Shown in pieces: positions 10,451 to 27,482 of a DNA stretch of 64,000 nucleotides. Numbering within the stretch: the stretch's first letter is position 1; the number at the start of each line of letters is the position of its first letter. The DNA is from Nicotiana tabacum. Taxonomy: Eukaryota > Streptophyta > Magnoliopsida > Solanales > Solanaceae. The translations under genes and the position numbers were made by a program. The notes under the pieces were generated by a model. It made no database searches. It worked only from the letters and a program-made list of their open reading frames with translations, and was not told the DNA's origin. The stretch is from contig NC_134096.1 of assembly GCF_000715075.1 (NCBI RefSeq), forward strand, positions 66,469,026-66,533,025, in the 5' to 3' direction.

Positions 10451-12572
10451 TCAAGGCTGGGAAGGACTAGGTTTTTGGTTTCTGGCCTGAAGTAGCTTTA
10501 GCATATCATGAAGAATGCCATCATTCTTCTCCTTCTCCTTTGCAAGCTCAGCCTTGAGAGCATCCCTCTCAGTTTCTACTTCAACCACCCTCTTCTTCTG
10601 CCTCTCAATTTTAGCATCCTTAGCCCTACTTTCTTGCACCAAGGCTCGCACTTTGCTGTTCACAGGTACCTTCTTGGATGAACCGGGTTCTTTGGGAGTG
10701 GTGTGGACTTCATAGTCAGAAACAGTCAAAGTGTTTTCCCCAAAGTGATCCTTTCTTGTACCAACTTCTCATTTTTTGATGGGTACCTTGAAGTGTGCGA
10801 GTACAGCCGTGAGAATGAAACCATAAGGTATGGCATGCGTTTTGGTGCCAGTCAGAACCCTATCAAGAAGCTGGATGATAAACCCAGGCCAATTTATTTG
10901 CCTTCCACTGTCCAAACATTCCATAAGGACCAGGTCCATGAATGTGGCAATGTGGATTCTTTCCTGCCTAGGCAACACAACTTTGTTAACAAATTCGAAC
11001 ATCACTTTGTGGGGTGGCTTTATCTCACTTTTGTATATAGCCTTGGGCTGAAGCTCTTCTTTATTGCCACCAAACTTCCTTGTAATGGCAAGGGAGGTAG
11101 GGAGATTCTCTAGACTTGGCCATTTGAGTTTTTTGTAATCATTGCACCCTTCAGCAGGTACACCTAAGATCTCTCCTAGATCCTTGTCATCAAAACTCAC
11201 TGTCACCCCCTTCACCACACTGGTGACTCTGCCATTTTTTATATCACAATTTTCCATGAACTCCACAATCTCAGTTTTGGCAAGCTTTCCATCCATCTGA
11301 AGGACCATGTCCTTCCAACCCTGCAGTTGTAACTTTTCCAGCAGCAACATCATGCCTTCCTCCTCCAAGTCCCTGAGGAGTCTACCTTTCAAGATGGTTC
11401 TTGTCCCAAACTTAACCATCATGTCCTTCACTGCATCAGATTCTTCTTCTCCTTCACTCTCTTCTTCTTCTACATTTTCACTTTTCTAGACTTCAAGGCA
11501 AACCTCGTTCTTTTAGTCAAGGTAGAGGGCTCTGCAGACTTTGTCTTTGAGACAGACTTCTTTGCGAAAGTCTTGATTTTCTTTGCCTTTGGAGTCACAA
11601 CCTCCATTTCTTCTGCCTCCTCTTCATCACGAAGAACCAGGTCCATATCCTTAATTTCAACAAGCTCAACGGGCTCAACCACCTTCTTTTTTCCCTTTGC
11701 AATAGTCTTTCTCTTACTTTCTTCTATGGCTTTTTTCAATTCAGCCTCACTGTGCTTCTTCTGACTTTTTGTAGCTCTTCCTCTTGTAGGAGGAGTCTCT
11801 ACAGGGATAGAAGAGGCATCCTTTCTCTTCTTGTTTTCCATAGCAGTACCAGGGACTTTAACTCCTGAACCCTTTTTTTCTTTTTAGGATTATAACTGTC
11901 AGACAGTTTTCTCAGTAGGTCCTCGGGGGGTTCCTGCACAGATGGAATAGGTTCTTGAACATTCTTCCCCAATCTAACCAACCCCTAATCAACTTCTCCA
12001 TACCCACTTCCCCTTTTTTCTCTCACACTTTCTTCTTCTCCAGCATATTTCTCACTGCATACTTCCACAGCTCTTGTTTCTTCAGTCAAACCAACAGGAG
12101 TAGGTGAAGATCCAGCCACTCCTTGTCTCATTCCCCTCACATCGCCTTGAGTACCCTCACTCTCCTTTTCTTTTCTCTTTTTATTTTTACCACCAATTTT
12201 TCCAGACTCAGTGGTCTTTACCCCAGTCACAGTTTCTATTAGAACAAATCTATTTTCCAGATTTGCAGCAACCTCAGAGATTACTTCATATGTAATTTTA
12301 TGACCATATGTTACCTGCTCTATTTTAGATGAAACAGTTTCTTCCACCTCAGTTGTAGACTTGAAAGAGTCTTCAGATTTTTGGGGTTCATTTGCGTGAC
12401 TTGCCTTCAGTTGCTCATTGATTTTCTTGATTTGTTCTTTTCCAGTAACTACTTTGTGAGCAAGCATCTTGAATCTTGCTTTCTTAGAGATAGGTGTGGT
12501 TGAGGGTGTGGTTAAAGGAGTGGGTGTGGATTCTTTGGGTGGTGATGAGGGATTTTTAGAAGTGTTAGCCAT
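10451..12572 (-). pseudogene. Env-like third ORF of the Sirevirus, frameshifted
   Basis: Begins with ATG at 12572 (MANTSKNPSSPPKESTPTPL), a Ser/Thr/Pro-rich start. It continues through Lys/Glu-rich low-complexity sequence (11841-11470) into a globular part at 11431-10769, with EILGVPAEGCNDYKKLKWPS and LPRQERIHIATFMDLVLMEC. After a single stop at about 10769 it ends in a coiled coil (10729-10451). The globular part resembles the 'putative plant transposon protein' domain common in Solanaceae. Position after pol and the disordered N-terminus plus C-terminal coiled coil fit the env-like ORF of Sireviruses. No membrane segment or signal peptide is apparent, so 'env-like' refers to position only. 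At least two frameshifts separate the parts. Confidence 0.65.
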
Positions 12573-13145
12573 TGATTGTTAGAGGATGAGAGAAGATGAT
12601 TATGTGTGTTTTGAAGATGAGACAAGATTAGAGAAAATTGTTTGGCATTTGTGAATTAGAAGTAAAGAAATGACTTAGGATAAATTAATTCAAAGAGAAA
12701 TACTTTGATTGGGTAACGACAACTTTTTCAGAATTTTGGGAGTCTGTGTTGAGGACTCTCTCTAGAATCTAGGCACTTATTGCATTTTTTGGGACTCTAT
12801 TTGGATGAAACTGGTTCATTTCGTAACGGATAAGCTCAAGGAGGTTAGGATTAAATAGGACTCTCATTTTGATCATAATCCAAATATAATTATTTCAAAA
12901 TATGCAGGGTGGAGAGTACGTACCATGTAATCTTGATGAACCAGGTTCTTCACTGAGAAATCTCTTATGTAAGTCTGAATTTTCCAAGAAAATAAAGATA
13001 ATATCATTAGAGATTAACGAGACATTTTAGCACATGGCACAGGAGTATACTGATGAAAGTATGAGACTGAGCAAATTCTAATCTAATTATGTACAAAAAT
13101 TCACAAATTTCCTAACCAAAATTTATGAGTTAGAACTGGTTCCTT
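12573..13145. other. Sirevirus spacer between pol and env-like ORF
   Basis: About 570 bp of element sequence without a reading frame that I can assign. It separates the pol stop (about 13146 on the - strand) from the env-like ATG at 12572. Confidence 0.5.
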
Positions 13146-14640
13146 TTAGGCGATCTTAATCATTCCTAATTCTAACATGTTCATTTCAAAGTGATCTCTA
13201 CTTAGAGCTTTTGTGAATATGGCATCTATTTGCTTATCAGTAGCACAGAATTCCACAGTGATCAAACCCTTTTCATAGTTTTCCCTCAAAAAGTGATGCC
13301 TAGCATCTATGTGCTTAGTTCTTTTGTGATGAACCGGGTTCTTGGTCATACTAATTGCACTAGTGTTATCACAAAAGATGGAGATACAACTTACATCAAT
13401 CACAAAGTCCATTAATTGTTGTTTGATCTACATCAATTGAGCATAACATGAGGCAGCAATAACATACTCAGCTTCAGTAGTAGATAAAGCCACAAAATTT
13501 TACTTTTTGGTGGCCCAAGACACAAGACATGAGCCAAGAAAGTGTGCCATACCTAAGGTGCTCTTTCTATCCACAAGAAAACCTACATAATCAACATCAG
13601 CATATCCCACTAAGTTGAAATTACTACCTTTTGGATACCATAGACAGAGGTCAGTAGTGCCTTTTAGGTATCTCAAGATCCTTTTGACAGCAGTCAAGTG
13701 AGACTCCTCTGGATTTGCCTGAAATCTAGCATAAAGGCATACACTGAAAATAATGCCAGGTCTGCTAGCAGTGAGATATAACAAAGAGCCAATCATTCCC
13801 CTATACAACTTCTGATCAACAAATAAACCAAGTTCATCTACATCCAATTTTGTGATTGTTGCTATAGGAGTGTCAATTTCTTTGGAATCTTCCATTTTAA
13901 ACCTTTTGAGCAACTCTTTCACATACTTCTGCTGATGGATCATAGTTCCATTTGAATTTTATTTAATTTGTAATCCTAAAAAGAAATTAAGCTCACACAT
14001 CATACTCATTTCAAATTCACTCCCCATTAGTTTAGCAAATTCTTTACTTAACTTATCAGTAGTTGCTCCAAAGATTATATCATCTACATATATCTGAACT
14101 ACCAAGAGATCTTTAACTTTTTCTTTCAAGAATAAAGTATTGCCAATTTTACCTCTCCTGTAGCCATGCTCAAGCAAGATTTTTGATAATCTTTCATACC
14201 ATGCTCTTGGAACTTACTTGAGCCCATAAAGTGCCTTGTCAAGCTTGTACACATGACCAGGACATTCCTTGCTTTCAAAGCCCGGAGGTTGCTTGAAAAA
14301 CACTTCTTCCTTAGATAGCCATTAAGGAAGGCACTCTTAACATTCACCTGATGGAGAGTGAATTCCATATAAGCATCAAAGTCTATAAGAAGTCTAATTG
14401 CCTCCAATATTGCAACTGGAGCAAAGGTCTCATCATAGTCTATCCCCTCCTCTTGACTATATCCTTGAACCACCAATCTTGCCTTGTTCCTTGTAACTAT
14501 TCCATCTTTGACAAGTTTGTTTTTGAAGACCCATTTTGTGCCAATTACTGATTTGTCCTTGGGTCTTGGTACCAGATGCTAAACTTGACTTCTCTTAAAT
14601 TGGTTGAGTTCATCTTGCATTGCATTCACCCAGTCTGCAT
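13146..14640 (-). pseudogene. Sirevirus reverse transcriptase and RNase H remnant
   Basis: Frames at 14476-14126, 14177-13959, 13943-13500 and 13412-13146 together cover RT and RNase H. RT shows the start of the catalytic region (YSQEEGIDYDETFAPVA, then [14 protein letters not shown]) and an intact YVDD box (VVQIYVDDIIFGATTDKL). The connection shows YRGMIGSLLYLTASRPGI, and RNase H ends with TKHIDARHHFLRE. The frame changes several times and a stop separates the last RNase H piece. It follows the integrase part and precedes the env-like ORF. Confidence 0.85.
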
Positions 14641-14922
14641 CCTGCAAAGCCTCAGCAACATTTTTAGATTTAATAAGAGATAAAAAGGCATCAAAAGCAT
14701 AAAAGATTCTACAAAAGAAGATCTGATTTTGATTTCAGAGGTTGGATCAGTAATTATGTTCTCAATGGGATGAGAACTTTGTTACTTGTACGGTTTCACA
14801 ACCAGCTAGTTTTCCTTAAATGTTCCTTCAACGTTTTGTTGTTGCGGAACAGGTTCATGGACAGGTTCCCTTTAGGTTTGAGGATCAGTTCCTCTTTGTT
14901 CAGTTCCCCATGTCAAGTTGCC

Positions 14923-16341
14923 CTAGGTGGAAGGACCCGTTCCATCACTTGTTCCTTCTTCTAGTGAAGCTTCCGTTTGGGTTGTGGTTTCATTTGAGTT
15001 TCTTACCAGCCCAATTGCTTCATCATCATGTTCCTGCCTCTCAGAAAGAATGTTAGTTTCATCAAAAATTACATGTACACTTTCTTCTACCCACATAGTT
15101 CTTTTGTTATAAATCTTATAAGCTTTACTATGTAAAGAATATCCCAAGAATACTCCCTCATCACTTCTGGGATCAAACTTACCTAGGGAGTCATTACCAT
15201 TATTGTGCACAAAGCACTTGTATCCAAATGCCCTAAGATGGGATATATTTGGCTTTCTCCCTCTAAGTAACTCATAGGGAGTCTTCTCAACAAAAGGTCT
15301 AGTCATGCACATGTTTATGATATAGCATGCAGTGTTCAGAGCTTCTGCCCAGAAACTATGCAGAAGTTTACTAGAAAGAAGCATAGTCCTAGCCATTTCC
15401 TCCAATGTATTATTCTTTATTTCAACCACTCCATTTTGTTGTGGAGTTCTAGGAGAAGAAAAATTATAATCTATGCCATGCTCATCACAAAATTCAGCAA
15501 ATTAAGCATTTTCAAATTCAGTACCATGATCAGACCTAATTGATGCAAATTGATTACTTAGTTGTTTCGGAGTTTTTCTAACAAAAGAAGTGAACATATC
15601 AAATGCTTCATATTTAGATGTTAGAAACAGTGTCCAAGTAAACCTAGAGTAATCATCAATAATCACCATAACATATCTCTTACCACATCTACTTAATGTT
15701 CTCATTGGTCCACAAAGATCTATATGGACCAGTTCCATCGTCTTGGTGGTGCTTACCATTTTCTTGCTTTTGAAAGAGGATCTTACCTGCTTCCCCTTTG
15801 CAAAAGCCTCACAAACTTTATCTTCCTTGAACTTAATGTTAGGCAGTCCTATCACCAATTCCTTGGAGACTAGTTTGTTGAGTTGACTTAGACTGGCATG
15901 TCCAAGTCTCTTGTGCCAGGGGGGATCATTATCTAACACACTCAAGCAAGTGAGTTCATTATCTGAAAGTGTGGATAGATCCACAATATATATGTTATTT
16001 ACTCTTTTTCCTTGCAAAACTATCTTGTTAGTGATAAGATTAATTACAAAGCATTTTGTATAGGTGAATGCTACCATGTTACCCCTATCACATAATTATG
16101 ATACACTTATTAGACTGTACTTCAGTCCATCTATCAAGTAGACGTTCTTAATGTAGTGAGAATCACTCTTACCTACTTTTCCAAACCCAATGATCTCACC
16201 TTTCTTCCCATTTCCAAAGGAGACATTACCTCCTTTAAGGTCCTCAAGTGAAAGGAACTGGTTCTTGCTTCCTATCATGTGATTTGAGCAGCCACTATCC
16301 ATGTACCATATTTGGCTACTCCCCTTCACTTGGACCTGCAA
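14923..16341 (-). pseudogene. Sirevirus protease and integrase remnant
   Basis: Protease at 16341-16096 carries the copia active-site context WYMDSGCSNHM. Integrase at 16077-15502 starts with the pre-integrase segment (HKRLGHASLSQLNKL) and holds two catalytic aspartates in MELVHIDLCGPMRT and IRSDHGTEFENA. The rest of integrase (15429-14923) has the HSFWAEALNTACYIINM and SHLRAFGYKCFVHNNG segments normal for the family. Frame breaks occur at about 16085 and 15430-15500. Confidence 0.85.
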
Positions 16342-16945
16342 AAGGAAATCAGGGATTAGTCTTAGGAACCCAAACTAGTTTGGGTCCTTTTCTATAGGCA
16401 AAAGGATAAATCAAATTCGTTTTACCCCAACTTGGTAGCCTATTCTTCCCTTTAACAAATTCTTTGTTCTTTTGACTTACCTTTTCTTTTGCAGTGCATT
16501 CACTTTTATACTGACCTGTTTTACCACAGTATGTGCAAATCTTTTTCTCATGAAGTGTGAGGTACTTACTTTTGGGATCCCACTTATGTGTCAGGTTCCC
16601 AAATTCAAGTCCTCTTCTGTTGCTACTATGGTGTTCTTATAGACATTAAAGTGCATCAGAGGACCTGTTCCATTTATAAGTTATGTCTAGCTCATGCTTG
16701 ACCTTGCTTAGATCCTCCTTTAGGATTCTTACCTTCTCATCCCTTTTGTACAACTCATCTTTCATTTTTCCTACATTTTCTTCTGAAGTGAGTTATGTGT
16801 GATCATCTGTCTTTTTACCTGTTCCTAATTTCAGTTTTAGATTTACAAATCTAAGCTCTAGGACAGTTGAGTCAAGTGCATGAATCTGGTTCTTCAACAT
16901 AATATTTTCACTTACAGTTTCACTAACCCTAAGTTTTAGGTTTTT

Positions 16946-18118
16946 TTACTTAGCCTTCAAAATCACACATTCTTTAGATAAATGTTCCTTTTCGTTGTTT
17001 ACATCCTTAGATTTATCAATTAGTTCTAGTAGTAGCTCAGATAACCTTTCTTTAGACAACAATTTAATCTTGTCTTTGAGATGAATTACACCTACTTCAG
17101 TTTCTTCATCAGATTCTCCAATGGCCATAAGTGTTTGTTCGTCCTCATCATCATCATCTGAGCTTTCTCCCCAAGCAACGACTATAGCCTTAGTTGATCT
17201 TTTGTTATTTCTTTTCTTCGGTTGAACCTGTTCCTTCTTCCTGTTCCTTCGTTCATCTCTTTCCTTCTTCCATTCAATTACCCATAAAGGACAGTTCTTG
17301 ATATAGTGATCAGTCTTTCCACACCTGTAGCCATCATTGGTTTGCTTCTCAGGAGCTTTTGACTTGCTATAGCTTCCACTTCTTAAAGAACATTTTCCTC
17401 TCCTCAGGTACTTCTTGAAATCCTTGGTGATCATATCCATTTCATCATCTTCTAGATTAGAACCTTTAGTGATTCTAAGTGCCAAGCTCTTTTCTTTCTT
17501 AGGTATATCCATTTTCATGATTTGTCTCCTAAGTTCATAGGCAGTGAGATTTCCAATTAATCCATCTAGTGGGAGAGTGACAATATTCTTTGATTCCTGA
17601 ATGACGGTGATTTTGCTCTCCCAAGTGATAGGAAGAACCCTATCAATATCTTCTCGACTCTATCTTCTTCAGGAATAGTCCTTCCAAGAGACTTTAGCTC
17701 ATTTGTCAGTGTAGTGAACCTTGTGTACATCTCTTGAATGGTTTCTCCTTCCTTCATAGCAAAGTTCTCATATTGAGAATACAGTAGAGTTCCTCTGGAT
17801 CTCTTCATCTGAGGTGTTCCTTCATGAGCCACTTGCAATGTTTCCCAAATTTGCTTAGCAGTGGTATAACTTTGGATTCTGATGTACTCATCTGGACCAA
17901 GTCCACAAACAATTCGCTCTTGTCTTTGGCATATCTACTCCTTCAGCATTTTTCTTCAAGGTAGCCAGTGGACCATTGGTGACAATGTCCCATAGCTCAT
18001 AGTCCTCTCCTATAATGTGATCTCTCATCCTGTTTTTTCAACAAGAGTAGTACTTGCCATTTAAAAGTGGTGGCCTAGCAGTTGATTGCCCTTCCCAGTT
18101 TTCAGGTGGTGCACTCAT
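16946..18118 (-). pseudogene. Sirevirus gag remnant
   Basis: ATG at 18118 opens MSAPPENWEGQSTARPPLLN, 43 bp inside the primer-binding site, and is shifted out of frame after about 22 codons. Later parts are at 17838-17566 (gag with YSQYENFAMKEGETIQEMYT) and 17518-16946. The latter contains the zinc knuckle, here GYRCGKTDHYIKNC: the first Cys of CX2CX4HX4C is replaced by Gly, so nucleic-acid binding would be impaired. A Glu/Asp-rich tail (ESSDDDDEDEQ) follows. Confidence 0.8.
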
Positions 18119-18160
18119 GTTGATCTTCTCCTAAGGTGTAAGCCTCTTCAAGAAGAACCT

Positions 18161-18172
18161 GCTCTGATACCA
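18161..18172 (-). other. Primer-binding site (initiator tRNA-Met type)
   Basis: The - strand reads TGGTATCAGAGC, the copia primer site complementary to the 3' end of initiator tRNA-Met, two bases inside the 5' LTR border at 18175. Confidence 0.85.
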
Positions 18173-18174
18173 AT

Positions 18175-19090
18175 TATTATTTTATACTTCAATACCACAC
18201 AAGAGTGGGGTGAATTGTGTGGTGTCTAATTTTCGCGTGCACTGATTATAGAAGGATCTGGTTCTTCTATGTGTTCCTTATACTACTGGTAAGGAAATAG
18301 TGAATGCGGAAAGTAAAGAACACAAGTATTTTACGTGAAAAACACCCGGCTCAAAAGGTGAAAAAAGCACGACCTACTACTCAGTAGGATTTTCCCCAAC
18401 ACTTCACTAAATCACTGAGCCAAAACAGCATTTACAAAACTCTTCGTAAACCTAAGGATTGCCTCTAATCCCATTGTGGCAACCAACCTCTAACTGTTGT
18501 GACAACTTCAAGTTAACTATAACTTGAATACTCAGAGTACCTACTACAATTGTCTCTAGATAAAGCTGAAAGGTACAATTTGAAAACACTTACTACAATG
18601 AAACTAGAATAAAATAGAGACACTTGGAACTCGTTTTTCTATTAGGTTCATGTAGTTTCAGGTTCGCACACTTGAATCACAGAAGAATTGCTTGCAAAAT
18701 GCCTTGCTATTTTGCTGTCAACTCAAATTTAACTTCAGCGTTTGTGCGTGCCTGTAAAATGAGAACATCATGCAATTTATAGAGTTAGTAGAATAGGAAA
18801 TAACTAGAGTTGCAATGCTATACTCTTTCTTGGTGGAAGAGTTCTAGTTATCTTCAACTTCTAACTCCTTCCTTATCTTGGATAAAGTTCTCTTCGAGTA
18901 AGGAGTCTTTCTCCTTATCATTTATGCAACCTTTTCGATCAAGAGATATCAGATATAACAACTTAAGCTTACTCCTTCACGTGCATCCCTTATGCTCGAA
19001 TCTGCCTGTGTCTGTGTATACTATGTATGGACCTGGTTCATGCTTGAGTTCCTTTGTCAATCATCAAAACAAACTTCACTTGGGCCAACA
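18175..19090 (-). repeat. 5' LTR of the Sirevirus (916 bp)
   Basis: On the - strand it starts TGTTGGCCCAAGTG at 19090 and ends at 18175; its terminal TG (in + reading) has become TA. It is followed on the + strand by the target duplication CACAT. Transcription from this LTR would run leftward, away from the CRK gene that starts 246 bp to the right. Confidence 0.85.
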
Positions 19091-19336
19091 CACATGAATA
19101 ATTAAATAATATAATGATTAATATTTAAAGTTCAATTCATTAAATCTGTGAAAACTCACAAGAAGAGGGATTGCACAGTTCAATTAAATGAAAGTTAATG
19201 TACTAGGGCCAAAATCAGAATTTGTCAATGTTTTAGGACTAAAAGTGTAAATTTACCAAAAATATTTTTAACAATAGGAAACTTACGTTACTCCTGAAAA
19301 CAAAAGGAAATTCGAAGAAAAAAATGAAAAGCCAAG

Positions 19337-23266
<3,930 letters not shown>

Positions 23267-23727
23267 TGATGCTTTGTTGTATGAAATTCATGGCCCTCTA
23301 CAAAGACAGAGCTAGCCAATTCAATTTCACTAGGAGAATGAAGAGTTCTTCACAGCTCAAATGAGATGATTTTGGAGCTTATGAGGAGCTTATCCCTTTT
23401 CCCAGTTCACTAGTTGCAGTGCTCTGATCAAGAACGGATGATGATGCCTGAATGCTGCAAAGGATGCTGAAAAGACCAGATCCGTAGATAACTAATTAAG
23501 TTTATGTACATTAACAGTATAAAGTCGTTTACCACAAGCAATGTAAATTTAACAGGTAATATCATTTTAGTTACCGTTTTTACTAGGTTACGGATTACCA
23601 CTTAATGCTTACAAATGACCTTAATGTGTAAACATTTTTACGCGGTCGGTGCAACACCTACGTCATGTTATGATGAAGGAGGATATTTGTCATGGTTTTC
23701 AGGTTACCAAGTTTACTGATTATAAGT

Positions 23728-23985
23728 ATTACCTTCTCCTCCGTTTCAGTTTATGTGAACCTATTTTCTTTTTGGTCCGTTTCAAAAAGAATTACCCTTT
23801 TCTAAATTTGAAAATAATTTTGCTTAAATTTACAATTTTACCCTTAATGAGAAGCTTTTATAACCACACAAATACTCTGGGCTCTTTTTTAAATTGTTTA
23901 GGACCACAAATTTCAAAAGTCTTCATTTTTTTTTTAACTTTGTGTTCATTCAAACAAGTTCACATAAATTGAAACAAAGGTAGTA
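23728..23985. mobile_element. Stowaway-like MITE
   Basis: Inner arms GTTTCAGTTTATGTGAAC (23743-23760) and GTTCACATAAATTGAAAC (23958-23975) are inverted repeats with one mismatch. The sequence type CTCCGTTTCA...TTTATGTGAAC and the TA next to both ends fit the Stowaway (Tc1/mariner) MITEs common in Solanaceae. About 260 bp, non-coding, 460 bp behind the CRK stop. The exact outer ends are uncertain because the left arm has a small insertion. Confidence 0.7.
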
Positions 23986-26266
23986 ATTATTTTTAGTTAT
24001 GTTGACCTAATATTTTACATTATCAGTCTATAGAAGTTAAACAGACGAACTAGCATTAATTTTTCCTTACCAGTTAATTGGTAGTGATTGGTTGGAGAAC
24101 TTGGAGGAGCTAGTAGAAGAAAGAGAAGGAGAAGCGAAGTTAGCGCGAGGGATTCTCGCAGAAATTGAACTTTGGGTTGAAGCATTCGAAGGTGGATTCG
24201 AATTGAGGTCATGGGCTTGTAATTCACACAATCTGCTTGAAGGAAATTTGGGCCTGGACCCAACTCCTTCCATTCAATGGCTTTTTCATTAACTCATTAA
24301 TACCCAAAATGTATCACACCAAAACTTATTTACCTATTTTCTTTCGGTTTTTGTAGTTTTCAATAAGTATTTAGATTTTCTTACAAATTATACATATTGC
24401 CCCTTAAAAGGCTCTCACCCTATTATTAGTACCTTTAATTGAGGGATTCAATTCAATCATTTCCCTTTTTTCCTCTCCTCTCCTCTCTCCTTTTTTTTTT
24501 CCTTTCCCTATTTCTTTAGTTTGTTTGCCTAACACACCCATCCACAAATTGGTCCATTCGAAAACCAAAAATACATATGACTCTCGAACATACATACATA
24601 CAATTTCAGATTTTGTGATTTGTTTGGATTGGATGTTCTTGCAAGTGATTGAGGGAGATTGGAATTTATATCTCTATTTTGAGGGAGATTGGTTGAGTAT
24701 AGAGTTAATTTTATCGGATATTATTTTAGGTATTAATGTATCAGATACAAGTAACTTACAACTTTAATACAATTGTGATGCAATTCTAAAATAATTGTGA
24801 TACATTTATCATACAATTCCAGCATCTTCGTTTTAATCGAGTTTCAATCTGAAATTTTACATAAAATCAACTCTAAACTTAACGAATTTTTCTCAAAAAT
24901 GAGATACAAACTACAAGGTATATTCTCCATCATTTGCAAGAACACCCAATAAACAAATCATAAATTCGAAAATTTCGAATATTGAATTCAAAGTTTCGAA
25001 ACTTTTTAATGGATGTCGATGGAGAACCCTTTACTACTGTAATTTTAGAGACAAATTTTTACCATTTTGGTTTACATTGTGAGAGTACCCATTTTGGATG
25101 ATAATTACGAGGGAAAGAAAATGGGATGTGAACTATTTTGAAAAATAGATGAAATTCGAATTTTTAGTAGGGGGTAGTGAAGGAGAGAGAATGAAATGCT
25201 AAATTTAAGGAATCTTCTATTTTCTTCTTTTTTATGATTTTGTGCATAAATGGTAACTATAGTTATACATTGTGATTAAGTAAGAACCTAAATAAAAGTG
25301 GTAGATAAGTTTCTATTATAGTATAGCTAGCTAGGTAAATTTTCCATTATTATTACAAAAACTTAATTATATTAGTCTGACATATTAAACTTAAATAATA
25401 AAACAGATATTTTTTAGTTACTCAATACTAATCTTAACATGTAAGACTCAAAGTAACACTAATAGGAGTAGTAAAAACATACTGTATATTTTCTCTTTCT
25501 TGTTAGTTGCTTAGGTTGGTCAATATGATCGAGTGTTTTATTATCTTCCTAGAGACCAAAAATACAAATTATCCTCATTGCTTTACAGAAAAACTTACAC
25601 TATGGCATCAATCTTGTAATACTCTCTCAGAAAATATAAAGATATTGAATCTTAGATCACTTATTGTAATAACAATTACTTTTAATAAAGTTATTAAGAT
25701 ACATCGTTTTAAAATTTTCGGGGTGCAAAAAGTTGAACCATAAGAGCAGTCACTTTCAACAGCTCGATTGATGGGGATAGCTAATTTGGTGGCACTGTTA
25801 TACTACAAAATGAAATGGACAACTATGCTTAGAAATTATTTTGTTTGGACTCCCATTAATAAGACGTGGATTATTTCTGTTGGCTTTTAGAAAAATCGTG
25901 TACGCTTCGTTTTTCTTTACTGTTCAAAGAAGAAGTGATTTTGTTAGTATACACTCTGAATCGAAATTTCTTTATTCGTAAGTGCACGGATTAGAAAGAA
26001 AAGGTTGAATTATTGATATATAAGCTAAATACATTACGAGGGATGGCATAAATATATGGGATAATGGGAATGCCTGACTATATGCAGATTGGAAATTGAT
26101 CTTCTTTCCAAGTCGTTGGTTTTGCTACTCATTATGTTACCAATTCTGTTTGTGAGTACGTATTTGGTTTTTTCTTTTGCACTCTCCACAAGCGTAAGCC
26201 AATATTCGAAGAGTGATTTCAAAGGCACTATCTTTACCAAATATGTCAAGTTAGTAGCTTCTCTTT
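23986..26266. other. Intergenic, no supported gene
   Basis: AT-rich. It contains a pyrimidine-rich run at about 24463-24515, a short direct repeat TTGAGGGAGATTGG (24648 and 24680), and CAATTGTGAT words near 24770-24810 that may be the edge of an old DNA transposon. An open frame at 24092-24292 (acidic, no family recognised) and one ending at 26297 are not supported as genes. Confidence 0.5.
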
Positions 26267-26493
26267 TGGGATATAGGGGTACCAAAGTGTACATCATAAA
26301 AGTATAGGGTGTTTTAGAGTTAGTTAAAAGGGTTAGTTAAAGTGGTTAGTGGACAGTTGTGTATGAGCTGTCATTTAGTTAGTGAGCACTATATAGCCTT
26401 GTATTGAACGATGACATTGCTCTCAGAAAAAATACAATTTCGATTTCTCCACTTCTTCATTTCTCAATCTTCTTCCTCACCCATAATCTAACA
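26267..26493 (+). repeat. 5' LTR of the short-LTR copia element
   Basis: 227 bp, TG...CA. Contains internal GTTAGTTAAA repeats and a TATATAG box at about 26390. Differs from the 3' LTR at scattered positions only. Confidence 0.85.
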
Positions 26494-26627
26494 TGGTATC
26501 AAAGCGGGAATCGGTAGGACTGTAATTCCGATCTATTTCCAGCGAGATTCAAGTTTTTCCGGCAAAACACAGAGGCGAAATACAGAGCTAAGAAATTCTT
26601 CAATTCCGAGCTCAATTTCAAGCAGCC

Positions 26628-27482
26628 ATGGCAGATAACGAAGTCAGTTCACTCGATCATAATCATCTGTTGTTTTTACAAGCTTCAGACGCTCCAGGAT
26701 TCGTTTTAATTTCGCTCAAGCTCACAGGTCCAAAAAACTACGCACTGTAGAGCAGAACGATGAAATTGGCTCTCCGGGGAAAGGGCAAGCTTGGATTTGT
26801 AGATGAATCTTGTGTAAAATGTATGTATAGAGGTGAATGAGCATAGCAATGGGAGAAATGTAACGCAATTATTCTCTCATGAATTTGTAGTACTGTTTCA
26901 AATGAACTAATGTCTAGCATTGTAAATGCATCGAATGCAAAAAAGGTATGGGCTGATTTCTAGGAGAGATTTGATAGGTCAAATCTGATAAGGATCTATC
27001 ATCTTTGGACTGCTATTGCGACTTTGAGACAAAGAACTGACTCGGTCACTAGCTATTATTCAAAAATGAAAGGACCTATGGGATGAACTAGATGTCATAG
27101 CACCTCTAGCCTCATGTGACTGTGAGGAGTCCAGGCCTTCAGTAGAGCTCTTAAAGAACATTCGCCTATTGCAGTTCCTCATGGGATTGAACGAAAGTTA
27201 TGGTAATATTTGAAATAATGTCTTGGCCAAAAGACATGTGATCACAGTGAATGAAGCTTATGCAATAGTTACACAAGAAGAAAGTCAAAGAACTCTAGTA
27301 GTCACAGACAAATTGAAGGATCCTCTTACAATGCTGGCAGAAAAAGGTCATGAGTTTAGACCTAAGAGGCCAGGATTAATCTGCGACTATTGTGGTTATA
27401 AGGGACACCTCAAAGAAAATTATTACAAAATAATGGCATATCTACCAGATTTCAGGAGTAAGAAGAAAGGGCAAAACACATG
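26628..27482 (+). pseudogene. copia gag remnant
   Basis: ATG at 26628 opens MADNEVSSLDHNHLLFLQAS and reads through LTGPKNYAL to an early TAG where a Trp (ALWSR) is expected. Later segments (IATLRQRTDSVTSYYSK) and the zinc knuckle CDYCGYKGHLKENYY follow. The last Cys of CX2CX4HX4C is a Tyr here. A TGA closes the frame at about 27481. Confidence 0.75.

Larger units (their letters stand above)
9134..19090 (-). mobile_element. Complete Sirevirus-type Ty1/copia element
   Basis: 9957 bp on the - strand, bounded by LTRs at 9134-9987 and 18175-19090 and by a perfect 5-bp target duplication, CACAT at 9129-9133 and 19091-19095. In - strand order it has a primer-binding site, gag, protease, integrase, RT/RNase H, then an additional env-like reading frame before the polypurine tract. 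The order PR-INT-RT is that of copia; the extra ORF and the large size point to the Sirevirus lineage. All frames are broken by stops and shifts, so it is not autonomous now. Confidence 0.9.

Noticed and set aside
24067..24292. Overlapping frames on both strands (acidic + strand frame MENLEELVEEREGEAK...)
   Set aside because: No family recognised, no start context, splice sites or neighbours supporting a gene; possibly an eroded fragment.
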